From: UBA5314 sp964635975
GTDB lineage: Bacteria > Bacillota > Syntrophomonadia > Syntrophomonadales > Syntrophomonadaceae
Length of the DNA: 59,293 nt
Assembly (NCBI GenBank): GCA_964635975.1
Contig: CAZWPO010000019.1
Coordinates: forward strand, 1 to 59,293
Direction: 5' to 3'
Shown piece by piece: positions 8,696 to 17,687 of this stretch. How positions within the stretch are numbered: position 1 is the stretch's first letter; every line of letters begins with the position of its first letter. The notes under the pieces are model-generated. The model ran no database searches and was not told the origin of the DNA. It was given only the letters and a program-made list of their open reading frames with translations. The translations under genes and the position numbers were made by a program.

Positions 8696-9586
8696 ATGGA
8701 AAAATACCTGATGGCTATCATTTTGGGGGTAGTAGCCGGTGTGATCGACCGCTGGTTGATGCTGCGCAACGACCAGCGAAACTACCCCACTTATCCACAT
8801 GGGCACCTTACTCATATGGCTCTGGGCTTTGTTGCAGCAAGCCTGGGAGCCGTAGCTGTACCGGCCCTGGCTGAGCCCGATTATGTGGCGGTGACCTTTC
8901 TGGTTTTGGCTGCCCAGCAGTTCAGGGAAATCAGGGAGATGGAGAGGGAGACCTTGAATCATCTGGAGAAGACCAAGCTGATTCCACGCGGCACTGATTA
9001 CATAGAAGGAATAGCCCGAGTTTTTGAAGCTCGTAATTACCTGGTTATACTCACATCCCTTTTGACCAGCGCCTTCGCTTACTGGGCGAATTGGGCTTGG
9101 GCGGTCGGGGCAGGCATAGCAGGCATAATTTTTTCTCTTGCTCTGATGCGGGGATCTACGGTCGGTGATATAGCTGAGCTCGAGCCTGGAGTACTTCACT
9201 TTGAGAGAAGCATACTGAAGGTAAATGATGTTGTATTAATGAATGTCGGGCTGCAGAAGACCAGGGACAAGATAATGCAGGAAGGGAAAGGTGTAATAAT
9301 TAGACCCATCGATGACAACGCCAGGCTTACGCTGGATGCTCCAGGACAGAGGATGGCTATTATCCATGACCTGGTATCCATCCTGGGCAGTAAAGTTGAC
9401 ATTGACGAATTGGAGCTCAAGCCTATGGCCCGAAAAAATATAGACCAGGGATATTTAGGGCTATTTTTGCTGGCCAATGAACCGGACCTTGACTATATCA
9501 TGCAGATTATCAAAAAGGTGCCGGTATTAGAATCGTCTCGCGGCACGACCCTGAAGACTTTCTATGGAAGGAAGGCCGCTGATTGA
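8696..9586 (+). CDS. YIEGIA family membrane protein
   Basis: The family name motif is present as TDYIEGIARVFEARNYLV. N-terminal and central hydrophobic segments give about four membrane helices; the last 130 residues are soluble. The family is found in spore formers, and this copy sits 3 bp after spoIIP and overlaps its small capping partner by TGATG at 9584-9588. A role in spore formation or a spore membrane complex is inferred from context; the activity is unknown. Confidence 0.88.
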   Translation: MEKYLMAIILGVVAGVIDRWLMLRNDQRNYPTYPHGHLTHMALGFVAASLGAVAVPALAEPDYVAVTFLVLAAQQFREIREMERETLNHLEKTKLIPRGTDYIEGIARVFEARNYLVILTSLLTSAFAYWANWAWAVGAGIAGIIFSLALMRGSTVGDIAELEPGVLHFERSILKVNDVVLMNVGLQKTRDKIMQEGKGVIIRPIDDNARLTLDAPGQRMAIIHDLVSILGSKVDIDELELKPMARKNIDQGYLGLFLLANEPDLDYIMQIIKKVPVLESSRGTTLKTFYGRKAAD

Positions 9587-9780
9587 TGGATACAGGGATA
9601 AAGGGAATAATACTGGCGATTATTGCTGTTGATTCCAGCAAGATTCAGGCCGGAAATTGCCCGTTATTTTTGATTGACGATAAAAGCGAGCAAGAAAGGA
9701 TCAGTCTCCTGCTTGCTCGTGTTCTCGGAGGGACGGTACATGATTTGGAAAACGGTATTCTTATAATTACCAGACATTAG
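9586..9780 (+). CDS. Capping complex subunit for YIEGIA
   Basis: A 64-residue soluble protein following YIEGIA, with start ATG 9586 overlapping the upstream stop. The pattern IILAIIAVD - CPLFLIDDKSEQE - LARVLGG-VHDLENGILII fits the small partner that accompanies YIEGIA in Clostridia. It probably binds YIEGIA; this is inferred from genome pairing. Confidence 0.75.
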   Translation: MDTGIKGIILAIIAVDSSKIQAGNCPLFLIDDKSEQERISLLLARVLGGTVHDLENGILIITRH

Positions 9781-9811
9781 AGCAAAGGCATGTCACTGGG
9801 AGGTCATATAA

Positions 9812-10285
9812 GTGAACATTATTTATCATTGCTTCGGAGGATCACACTCCTCAGTTCTGGCTGCGGCATTACACTTGAACCTTATCGTTAAGCATAGGCT
9901 GCCCACTTTTGAAGAGATGATTTCCCTGCCATATTTCGATAAGACGAGCAAAAAGGACTTTGGTTCCATCAGATTTATGGGTATTGATGAAGACGGCAAC
10001 CAGGTATTTGTCTTGGGCAAAAAAAACGTTGGGGACCGCTATAATAATGTCCTGCTCGGCATAGCTGATATACTTGGGAAAAAAGATCAACTGATAATGG
10101 TAGACTGTATGAGCCGTGTAAATCTAATCATGAAATTGGGGGGGTTTACGTCGCGGAGGATCGGCTGGGTCGCGGTTGGTCGTCCGGTTTTGAGCAGGGG
10201 TACTCGGAGAGCGTTTCTTGACCTGGTCAATCTGGTTGAGATAACCAGATTGAGGGCTATGAATAAATTGCAGGTGAGCACATGA
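9812..10285 (+). CDS. DUF3189 family protein (first of two)
   Basis: 157 residues, soluble. It starts NIIYHCFGGSHSSVLAAALHL, a glycine-serine loop after a beta strand like the start of a nucleotide- or phosphate-binding fold, and is typical of DUF3189. GTG 9812 follows GGGAGGT (9798-9804). It overlaps the next DUF3189 gene by ATGA. Pairs of DUF3189 genes beside YIEGIA suggest a joint role in sporulation; the function is unknown. Confidence 0.75.
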   Translation: MNIIYHCFGGSHSSVLAAALHLNLIVKHRLPTFEEMISLPYFDKTSKKDFGSIRFMGIDEDGNQVFVLGKKNVGDRYNNVLLGIADILGKKDQLIMVDCMSRVNLIMKLGGFTSRRIGWVAVGRPVLSRGTRRAFLDLVNLVEITRLRAMNKLQVST

Positions 10286-10722
10286 ATATCGTATTTATTG
10301 GAACCAGTGGAGTGCATCATCCCTTGATAGCGGCAAATATTTTCCTGGATCGTTTGCGAGAGCCTGATTTTAGATTTACCAGGGGCTTTGCCGACACTGT
10401 TTATGATGAAAGCGGTTTCCCGATCTATATCGGAGAAGATCAGCAGGGCAACAGGATTTACAGCCTGGGGGTAGGGACTGAGATTGAAATCGGGCGCAGA
10501 AGCATCGAAGACTTGCGCTTTATTCTAGGCTGCTCTCCACAGGAACTGGTAATTAAGCCGGTGGTGATCAGCGGCGCCAATCTCATCTACTACCTGGCTA
10601 AAGTCCCCAAATTTATTGGCGGCGCCCATCTTAACAATGTCATTTCCAGCTATATTATCAAAAAGGACTTTGGTTGCTTAAAAGCAGAAGTTGAAAGATT
10701 TAAAGAAGAAATATATCACTAA
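10282..10722 (+). CDS. DUF3189 family protein (second of two)
   Basis: 146 residues, a diverged paralogue of the gene before it: both begin NI(I/V) with a strand then a small-residue loop (FIGTSGVHH) and share the GxDxxGNxxxxLG region (GEDQQGNRIYSLG). It is translationally coupled to the first copy and is the last gene before a strong terminator. The pair could form a heterodimer; this is inference. Confidence 0.7.
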   Translation: MNIVFIGTSGVHHPLIAANIFLDRLREPDFRFTRGFADTVYDESGFPIYIGEDQQGNRIYSLGVGTEIEIGRRSIEDLRFILGCSPQELVIKPVVISGANLIYYLAKVPKFIGGAHLNNVISSYIIKKDFGCLKAEVERFKEEIYH

Positions 10723-10738
10723 TAAACATATAGGTGGC

Positions 10739-10777
10739 GGGTTCTGTATGCCAAAACTTGCATACAGAGCCTTTTTG
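10739..10777 (+). terminator. Rho-independent terminator of the spoIIP/YIEGIA cluster
   Basis: GTTCTGTATGC (10741-10751) pairs with GCATACAGAGC (10760-10770) around an 8-nt loop, followed by CTTTTTG. It ends the DUF1614 to DUF3189 transcript. Confidence 0.85.
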
Positions 10778-10820
10778 TTAGATAATTTTTTAAGATTTGA
10801 AATAGAGAAGGTATACATAA

Positions 10821-12155
10821 ATGACAGCGCAGATTTCAGGGATAGTAAAAGGAAGCATTGCCGGTGAAATAGGATTGGAAGTTGGAGATATATTGCTGGC
10901 CATAGATGAGAATCCAATTGATGATATTCTTGACTATCAATTCTGCAGCCAGGAGGAAGAACTAACCTTAAAAGTGGAGAAGGCATCCGGAGAGTTATGG
11001 CTGCTGGAAATAGAAAAGGATTATGATGAAGACCTGGGCTTGATTTTTCCAGAACCGGTATTCGACCGCATGAAGATATGCCAGAACCGTTGTGTATTCT
11101 GTTTTATCGATCAACTGCCACCCGAAATGAGAGAAACTCTTTACGTAAAAGATGATGATTACCGTTATTCGTTCCTGTTCGGGAACTTTGTTACCCTTAC
11201 TAATATGAAGGAAAGCGATTGGACCAAACTGCTCAGGCTGCATCTAAGTCCTCTTTATATTTCGGTTCACTGCCTGCGACCCGATCTGAGGGCGGAGATG
11301 ATGAACAATAAAAGAGCCGCGCTGATTTCCAAGCAGCTTAATCGCTTAAAAAAAGCCGGCATTGAAGTACACGCTCAGGTAGTGTTGTGCCCGGGCATAA
11401 ATGATGGGAAGATTTTAGAGGAGACTATTGAAGGCCTTGCCGAGTTTTATCCATCCCTGCGCTCCGTGGGGATAGTCCCCGTGGGACTGACCGGGCATCG
11501 GCAAATGCTCAAGCATCTTTCGCCGGTGGACGCAGAACTGGCCAGAGAGCTTATTGGCGGAGTGGAAGCCTACCAGAAAAAATATCGCGAAGAACTGGGT
11601 TTAGGCTTCGTCTATCTAGCTGATGAGTTCTTCATTAAAACTGGCATCGAAATACCGCCGGCAGAATATTATGATGACTATTGTCAGATAGAAAACGGTA
11701 TCGGCCTGGCCAGACAAGTGATGGATGAATTCGATTCTTTGCAAACTGGACTTCCAGGAGAAGTCAGCCCCCGCGAGTTTACCCTCTTAACCGGGCAGGC
11801 AGCTGTGACGATTATAGAATATATGGTTGTTAGACTGAGGAAGGTCAAAGGGCTAGAAATAAGCTTGCTTGTGGCGCCTAATAGATTTTTCGGGGGAAAT
11901 GTCAGTGTTACCGGGCTTATTACCGGAAATGATATAATTCAAGTACTGGGTCAGGAATATAAAGGTCGTGATGTAATAATACCGGCGGTTGTATTGAAGC
12001 ACGGCAGCCAGATGTTCCTTGATGATTTGACTGTTGAGCAGGTTGCCCGGCAGACCGGAGCGCATATTCATATCGTGGATGATGTCGAGGAGTTGATAGA
12101 CTTAATCTGCGCACCGAAAAACAGCCCGGCTATGGAGGATAAAGCAGATGTCTAA
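10821..12155 (+). CDS. PDZ and radical SAM protein, DUF512 family
   Basis: An N-terminal PDZ-like domain (about residues 1-75) precedes a radical SAM core with the cluster motif CQNRCVFCFIDQLP (CxxxCxxC) and then the DUF512 C-terminal domain. Length 444 is normal. The family is conserved beside der in Clostridia; its reaction is unknown. The start is ATG 10821 after GAGAAGG. It overlaps der by 8 bp and is probably co-transcribed with it. Confidence 0.88.
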   Translation: MTAQISGIVKGSIAGEIGLEVGDILLAIDENPIDDILDYQFCSQEEELTLKVEKASGELWLLEIEKDYDEDLGLIFPEPVFDRMKICQNRCVFCFIDQLPPEMRETLYVKDDDYRYSFLFGNFVTLTNMKESDWTKLLRLHLSPLYISVHCLRPDLRAEMMNNKRAALISKQLNRLKKAGIEVHAQVVLCPGINDGKILEETIEGLAEFYPSLRSVGIVPVGLTGHRQMLKHLSPVDAELARELIGGVEAYQKKYREELGLGFVYLADEFFIKTGIEIPPAEYYDDYCQIENGIGLARQVMDEFDSLQTGLPGEVSPREFTLLTGQAAVTIIEYMVVRLRKVKGLEISLLVAPNRFFGGNVSVTGLITGNDIIQVLGQEYKGRDVIIPAVVLKHGSQMFLDDLTVEQVARQTGAHIHIVDDVEELIDLICAPKNSPAMEDKADV

Positions 12156-13467
12156 ACCGATAGTTGCCATCGTCGGCCGCCCCAATGTGGGCAAATCGAC
12201 ACTATTTAATCGTATCGTTGGTGCTCGGAAGGCCATTGTGGAAGACATCCCCGGTGTCACACGCGATAGGCTATACGACTCGTCCGATTGGGTGGGCCGG
12301 GAGTTCATTATTATAGACACGGGAGGGATCCGCTTTGACCAGGTCGAGATATTTGCGAATGAAGTCAAACTGCAGGCTGAACTCGCCATTGAAGAAGCGG
12401 ACGTCATCATAATGGTGGTAGACGCCAAAGAGGGGACTACTGGGGAGGATGAGCAGGTCGCCGATCTTTTGAGGCGCAGCAATAAACCGGTTGTTCTAGC
12501 AGCCAATAAGGTGGAAAACTTCAAACAGTTCGATTACTATGATTTCTACCGCCTGGGGCTTGGTGATCCTATACCTATTTCGGCTATGCACGGCATGAAT
12601 ACCAATGATATGCTTGATGCTGTGGTGGGCAAATTTAATCCCGACTACAAAGATGAAGATGATGCAGAGGCAATAAAAATAGCCATTGTGGGCAGACCCA
12701 ACGTGGGCAAGTCTTCACTGGTCAACGCATTTTTGGGTGAATCCCGTGTGATCGTCAGTGATATTCCCGGGACTACCCGCGATGCAATTGATACCCCATT
12801 TGAATTTCAGGGCAGAAAGTATATTTTCATCGATACAGCCGGGATGAGAAAAAGATCCCGCATCAAAGAGAGTACCGAAAAATACAGTGTAATTAGGGCT
12901 TTGAAGAGCATAGAACGAGCCGATGTAGTATTGATCATGCTTGATGCGGCCCAGGGGGTTCTGGAACAGGACAAAAGAATTGCCGGATATGTGCACGAAC
13001 AGGGCAAGGCTAATATCATTGTTGTCAACAAGTGGGATGTGGTAGAGAAAGATCAGAATACTATGAACCAGTTTGACAAGAAAATTCGGGAGGAGCTTAA
13101 ATTTTTAGCCTACTCTCCGATAATGTATGTATCAGCTTTAACGAGAAAAAGAATATTCAAAGTTTTAGACCTGGTAGACTTTGTTGATGAGCAGCATCAC
13201 CGCCGTATATTGACCGCAGAGCTTAATCAAATAGTAAATGAGGCACAAATGTTAAATCCTCTGCCCGGCGGTGGAGGTAAAAAGGTACGCATACGTTACG
13301 CCACGCAGGTGAAGACCGCACCTCCGACCTTCGTCTTTTTTGCAAACCACCCCGATCTGGTGCACTTTTCCTATATTCGTTATCTGGAGAATACCCTGCG
13401 AAAGAACTTTGGTTTTGAAGGGAGCCCCATACACCTGCTGGTGAGGCAGAATACCAGCAAAGAATAG
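12148..13467 (+). CDS. der: Ribosome biogenesis GTPase Der
   Basis: Tandem GTPase essential for 50S subunit maturation. Two G domains are visible, each with GRPNVGKS (near residues 9 and 182), DxxG and NK(V/W)E/D motifs (AANKVE, VNKWDV), followed by a C-terminal KH-like domain. Length 439 is normal. ATG 12148 has GGAGG within the end of the DUF512 gene. Confidence 0.97.
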   Translation: MSKPIVAIVGRPNVGKSTLFNRIVGARKAIVEDIPGVTRDRLYDSSDWVGREFIIIDTGGIRFDQVEIFANEVKLQAELAIEEADVIIMVVDAKEGTTGEDEQVADLLRRSNKPVVLAANKVENFKQFDYYDFYRLGLGDPIPISAMHGMNTNDMLDAVVGKFNPDYKDEDDAEAIKIAIVGRPNVGKSSLVNAFLGESRVIVSDIPGTTRDAIDTPFEFQGRKYIFIDTAGMRKRSRIKESTEKYSVIRALKSIERADVVLIMLDAAQGVLEQDKRIAGYVHEQGKANIIVVNKWDVVEKDQNTMNQFDKKIREELKFLAYSPIMYVSALTRKRIFKVLDLVDFVDEQHHRRILTAELNQIVNEAQMLNPLPGGGGKKVRIRYATQVKTAPPTFVFFANHPDLVHFSYIRYLENTLRKNFGFEGSPIHLLVRQNTSKE

Positions 13468-13598
13468 TGGTTTTGAAAAGGTTCAGTCATTGTATGGTAT
13501 GATGCAAAGGTGTGTACAAAGCGGATCAAAACCAGTAAAATTAATTCGGCAGCCTTGCATGGTATTACACTGCTTATCTTATGGCTGGAGGGGTTATA

Positions 13599-14186
13599 TT
13601 GAAGCTGGCAGGAGTGATCATACTCTGTTATCTCATCGGAAACATACCATTTTCATACATATTTACCAGGATATTTACTAAACAGGATATTAGAACCAAA
13701 GGGAGCGGCAATGTTGGGGCTACCAATGTTCTGCGCACTTCGGGGCCGTGGGTGGCACTGCCCGCTTTATTAGGCGATGTGCTTAAAGGAGTGATTGCCG
13801 GATTTATAATCTTGTACGGACAGTCATGGTATTACATAGCTTTTTGCCCGCTGGCAACGGTCCTCGGGCACTGCTATCCGCTGACTCTTAAACTCAAAGG
13901 CGGTAAAGGTGTTGCAACTGCTGCCGGGCTGATGTTGGTATTGATGCCAGGAGTGGTGGCAATTGAAGCTGGAATTTTCGTTTTTGTGATTTTTCTCACC
14001 CGCTTTGTTTCAATGGGGTCAATAAGCGCGGCGGCTTTCCTCCCGCTGGTCATCATTATTATGGATAAATCCTGGCCTTATCTGCTAGCCGGCTCCCTGA
14101 TGGCTATGCTGGTCATCTATCGCCACCGCAGCAATATCCTGCGCCTGCGTAAGGGGAGTGAACCCAGGATAGGTGATAAGGTTTGA
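13599..14186 (+). CDS. plsY: Glycerol-3-phosphate acyltransferase
   Basis: Membrane enzyme that moves an acyl group from acyl-phosphate to glycerol-3-phosphate, the first step of phospholipid synthesis. Motifs GSGNVGATNVLRT, GHCYPLTLKLKGGKGVAT and several hydrophobic helices are seen. ATG 13581 is in frame but lacks a ribosome binding site; TTG 13599 is 5-6 nt after GGAGGGG (13587-13593) and gives the usual LKLAGVIILCYLIGNIP start. Followed by gpsA, which makes its substrate. Confidence 0.94.
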   Translation: MKLAGVIILCYLIGNIPFSYIFTRIFTKQDIRTKGSGNVGATNVLRTSGPWVALPALLGDVLKGVIAGFIILYGQSWYYIAFCPLATVLGHCYPLTLKLKGGKGVATAAGLMLVLMPGVVAIEAGIFVFVIFLTRFVSMGSISAAAFLPLVIIIMDKSWPYLLAGSLMAMLVIYRHRSNILRLRKGSEPRIGDKV

Positions 14187-14217
14187 TCGGTTTAACTGAG
14201 CGAATAGGGTGAAATAT

Positions 14218-15249
14218 ATGAATAAAATTTGCATTTTAGGCGCTGGTAGTTGGGGAACGGCCCAATCGATACTACTGAGCCGGAATGCGTCAAGGGTTGC
14301 CCTTTGGGGTAGACCGGAAGACGGAATAGAACAGATCAATGAGACTCGCGAAAACCAACGCTTTCTTCCTGGCGCAAATCTTCCCGACAATGTTTATCCA
14401 ATGACAAATGCACAGCTGGCACTTCAGGATGCTGAATTGGTAGTTCTGGCGGTTCCATCCCAGGCACTGCGTTCGGTTCTGGAATTCATTAAACCTTTCA
14501 TACCTTCCGCGTCGGTTCTGGTTAACACCGCCAAGGGCTTGGAGATAAAGACCGGTTGGCGACTGAGCCAGGTGATTGAGGATGTTCTGGGATCAGAACT
14601 AAAGAGTCGCTTTGCGGTTCTTTCCGGTCCCAGCCACGCTGAAGAAGTTGCACTACAAATCCCCACCGCGGTAACAGCGGCCGCCCATACTAAAGAAGCG
14701 GCCGTATACGTACAGGATGCATATATGACGCCGGCCTTTCGCGTATATACTAACCCTGATGTGGCCGGAGTGGAATTAGGCGGTGCTCTTAAAAACATTA
14801 TCGCACTGGCTGCCGGAATTGTGGACGGCCTGGGCTATGGCGATAATACCAAAGCGGCCCTTATGACCAGGGGATTGACTGAGATCACCCGGTTGGGAGA
14901 GGCTATGGGAGGCAATCCCAGGACTTTCTCTGGTTTGAGTGGAATTGGAGATATGATAGTTACCTGCAGCAGCCGCCATTCTCGAAATCGAAAAGCCGGA
15001 GAGTATATAGGACAGGGCTTGAGTATAAAAGAAGCTCTGGATGTCGTTGGTATGGCCGTAGAAGGGGTGCCGACCGCTAGAGCGGCTCACCAGCTGGCGG
15101 TGGAAATGAATGTAGAGATGCCAATTATAGCAGCCTGCTATCGCACTCTCTATGAAAACCGACCTCCCCAAGAAGGCGTAAAGATACTCATGACGCGCCG
15201 CAAGAAACATGAGGTAGAAGAAATAGCCGATACTCCAGGCGATTGGTAG
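14218..15249 (+). CDS. gpsA: Glycerol-3-phosphate dehydrogenase [NAD(P)+]
   Basis: Reduces dihydroxyacetone phosphate to sn-glycerol-3-phosphate for lipid synthesis. N-terminal Rossmann motif GAGSWGTA, then NTAKGLE, SGPSHAEEV, the LGGALKNIIALAAG catalytic lysine segment and GNPRTFSGLSGIGD. A GTG at 14209 is in frame, but AGGGTGAA fits ATG 14218 better and gives the standard MNKICILGAG start. Confidence 0.95.
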   Translation: MNKICILGAGSWGTAQSILLSRNASRVALWGRPEDGIEQINETRENQRFLPGANLPDNVYPMTNAQLALQDAELVVLAVPSQALRSVLEFIKPFIPSASVLVNTAKGLEIKTGWRLSQVIEDVLGSELKSRFAVLSGPSHAEEVALQIPTAVTAAAHTKEAAVYVQDAYMTPAFRVYTNPDVAGVELGGALKNIIALAAGIVDGLGYGDNTKAALMTRGLTEITRLGEAMGGNPRTFSGLSGIGDMIVTCSSRHSRNRKAGEYIGQGLSIKEALDVVGMAVEGVPTARAAHQLAVEMNVEMPIIAACYRTLYENRPPQEGVKILMTRRKKHEVEEIADTPGDW

Positions 15250-15331
15250 GCGGGATCCGGCTGATAAATCCTTTATAATGAGGCGCGCAGCCGGCATATG
15301 TACATGGGTTCTACTGATCTTAATGGGTCTT

Positions 15332-15360
15332 AAGTGTGGATTTTTCCACACTTTTTTGTT
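15332..15360 (+). terminator. Rho-independent terminator after gpsA
   Basis: AAGTGTGGA (15332-15340) pairs with TCCACACTT around a TTTT loop and runs into TTTTTTGTTTT. It separates der-plsY-gpsA from spoIVA. Confidence 0.88.
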
Positions 15361-15489
15361 TTCTGGTTATATTACCGAAAATTGATAAATATATTTGTAC
15401 TGTTATAAAGGTGTGTTCATTAAGGGGTATCCAGAAATCGGAGCAGGGTGCCTTTGTGGAAGTAAGATCCGAGGGAGGGAAGATGAGTA

Positions 15490-16968
15490 GTGGAAGGAAA
15501 CAATATCTTAAATGATATCGCTGTAAGAACTGGAGGCGATATTTACCTGGGAGTGGTAGGCCCGGTTCGTACCGGCAAATCCACCTTCATCAAACGCTTT
15601 ATGGAGTTAATGATCCTGCCTAACATCAAAGATATCTACGATCGGGAGCGGGCCAAAGACGAGCTTCCCCAGAGCGGCGCCGGGAGAACTATCACCACCA
15701 CCGAGCCTAAATTCGTGCCCAATGAAGCTATTCAGATAACCACTCAGAACGGCCTATCCTTAAAGGTAAGGCTGGTTGATTGTGTGGGATATGCTGTGGC
15801 CGGTGCTTTAGGCTACGAAGAAGATGAAGAACCACGTATGGTGAAAACTCCATGGTTCGATTATGAGGTACCTTTTGAAGAGGCTGCCGAAATAGGAACC
15901 AGAAAAGTTATCACCGATCACGCTACTTTAGGTATAGTAATGACTACAGACGGCAGTATTAGTGACATCCCCAGGGGGGAATATGAGGAAGCAGAGCAAA
16001 GAGTAATAAATGAGTTAAAGGACTTGAACAAGCCTTTTATCATATTGCTGAATTCCACCAAACCTTTTGAGAAGGAGACCATGGCTCTGTCCGACGAACT
16101 GGTGGATAAGTATGGAGTGACAGTTGTTCCAGTTGATGCAGCGCGTATGTCCACCGAGCAGATATACAATATTCTGGAAGAGGTACTCTACGAATTCCCG
16201 GTGCAGGAAGTCAACATCAAGCTACCCCGCTGGGTCGATGAGTTGGATGAAGAATTCTGGCTCAGGGAAGACCTGGAAATGGCTATCCGAGACATACTAA
16301 ACGGCATCCGTAAGGTCCGAGATATCGATAAAGCCGTTGAAAAACTCTCCGAGGTGGAAAACATTAGCTATGTTAGCTTGGAAGAGATGAATCTGGGTAC
16401 CGGCACAGCCGCTGTCGATGTTACAGTTCCAGAGGAACTGTATTACCGCTGCTTGAGTGACGTTAGTGGATTTGAAGTGCAGGGAACCCACGATGTTATC
16501 AGATTGATGAAAGAATTTAGTACTGCTAAACGTGAATTTGACAAGGTTGCTTCAGCTCTGGACGAAGTAAAGACGTCCGGTTATGGGGTGGTGACTCCGC
16601 GCTTGGAAGAAATGCTCCTGGAAGAACCGGAATTGATACGGCAGGGCAGCCGTTTCGGGGTCAAATTGAAAGCAAAAGCCCCTTCGCTTCATATAATCAA
16701 AGCTGATATTACTACAGAAATAACTCCGATTATTGGAACTGAAAAACAATGTGAAGAACTGGTTCGCTACATGCTAGACGAATTTGAAGAAGACCCGACC
16801 AAGATATGGGAGTCCAACATTTTTGGGAAATCCCTGCACGATCTAGTGAGGGAGGGCATCCAGAACAAGCTCCACAGGATGCCGGAGAATGCTCAGATCA
16901 AACTTCAAGACACCCTGCAGCGGATCGTAAACGAAGGAAGTGGTGGGCTGATCTGCATCATCATTTAG
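15490..16968 (+). CDS. spoIVA: Stage IV sporulation protein A
   Basis: ATP-hydrolysing morphogenetic protein that polymerises on the forespore surface as the base of the coat. The N-terminal GTPase-like domain has Walker A GPVRTGKST (about residue 24) and the typical DIYDRERAKDELPQSGAGRTITTTEPKF region (given in part here: SGAGRTITTTEPKF). The C-terminal GGLICIII matches the membrane-contact tail of the family. Length 492 is normal. GTG 15490 follows GAGGGAAG; the nearby ATG 15483 is out of frame. Expressed in the mother cell in known species. Confidence 0.96.
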   Translation: MEGNNILNDIAVRTGGDIYLGVVGPVRTGKSTFIKRFMELMILPNIKDIYDRERAKDELPQSGAGRTITTTEPKFVPNEAIQITTQNGLSLKVRLVDCVGYAVAGALGYEEDEEPRMVKTPWFDYEVPFEEAAEIGTRKVITDHATLGIVMTTDGSISDIPRGEYEEAEQRVINELKDLNKPFIILLNSTKPFEKETMALSDELVDKYGVTVVPVDAARMSTEQIYNILEEVLYEFPVQEVNIKLPRWVDELDEEFWLREDLEMAIRDILNGIRKVRDIDKAVEKLSEVENISYVSLEEMNLGTGTAAVDVTVPEELYYRCLSDVSGFEVQGTHDVIRLMKEFSTAKREFDKVASALDEVKTSGYGVVTPRLEEMLLEEPELIRQGSRFGVKLKAKAPSLHIIKADITTEITPIIGTEKQCEELVRYMLDEFEEDPTKIWESNIFGKSLHDLVREGIQNKLHRMPENAQIKLQDTLQRIVNEGSGGLICIII

Positions 16969-17000
16969 AAGCAGGCTGCGATTAAGTCTATAGAGATTCA

Positions 17001-17043
17001 AAATCCCGTACCATTTTGTAATGGATACGGGATTTATTGTTTT
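17001..17043 (+). terminator. Rho-independent terminator after spoIVA
   Basis: AAATCCCGTACCATT pairs with AATGG-A-TACGGGATTT around a TTGT loop, followed by ATTGTTTTC. A long and nearly perfect stem. Confidence 0.88.
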
Positions 17044-17142
17044 CATTGAGGTTGGAGCTTCCAGCGATTTATGCAGTAACGGGGAGCTTTCTCTGCAAAT
17101 ATTGAGACTACGAGCTCCATTGAGTTCTGACAGCATTTATGA

Positions 17143-17171
17143 TTGCCTCACTATTTTACGAATGCTATAAT
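17143..17171 (+). promoter_or_regulatory. Sigma-A type promoter of the ACT-hom-thrB-lysC operon
   Basis: TTGCCT (17143-17148) and TATAAT (17166-17171) are spaced by 17 bp, about 50 bp before the first gene. No leader peptide, T-box or riboswitch is seen between it and the gene. Confidence 0.7.
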
Positions 17172-17222
17172 GTCCGTATCGCAAAGAAAAAAATCCACCA
17201 TAGATAGACAGGAGGGCAAAGT

Positions 17223-17669
17223 ATGGGCAAAGACGATGTGAAATTCTACATGGTTAGAGAAGATGCTCTGCCCGAATCGATACAGAAAACTGCCCAGGTC
17301 AAAGAAATGCTGGCCAGGGGAGAAGCTAAAAACATCCTGGAGGCGGTTCAAAAAGTCAATCTGGCGCGCAGTACATTTTATAAGTACAAGGACGGAGTTT
17401 TTTCGCTTTTTGATGCGCAAAACATGAATATTCTCACTATTACGCTACTTTTGAAACATATTTCTGGTATACTATCAGGAGTGCTTAATTGCATAGCTTC
17501 GCAGGGGGGGAACATTCTGACGATCAACCAGAATCTCCCCATGAACGGCGTAGCCCTGGTAACCCTTACAATTAGCGCCAAAGAAATGCCAGTTAGCGGT
17601 GACGAGCTTCTAATGTGTCTTCGGAGTCTCGAGGGCGTAGTCAGTGTAGAACTGGTCGCAAAAAGCTGA
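17223..17669 (+). CDS. PheB-like ACT domain protein
   Basis: 148 residues: an N-terminal helical part with a helix-turn-helix look (ILEAVQKVNLARSTFYKYKDGV) and a C-terminal ACT domain (ITLLLKHISGILSGVLNCIASQGGNILTINQ in outline). This is the UPF0735/PheB type. ACT domains bind amino acids, and the gene heads the homoserine/threonine operon, so a regulator of that pathway is likely. ATG 17223 follows AGGAGGG. Confidence 0.85.
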   Translation: MGKDDVKFYMVREDALPESIQKTAQVKEMLARGEAKNILEAVQKVNLARSTFYKYKDGVFSLFDAQNMNILTITLLLKHISGILSGVLNCIASQGGNILTINQNLPMNGVALVTLTISAKEMPVSGDELLMCLRSLEGVVSVELVAKS

Positions 17670-17687
17670 TCTACGGGAGGTAATTAG

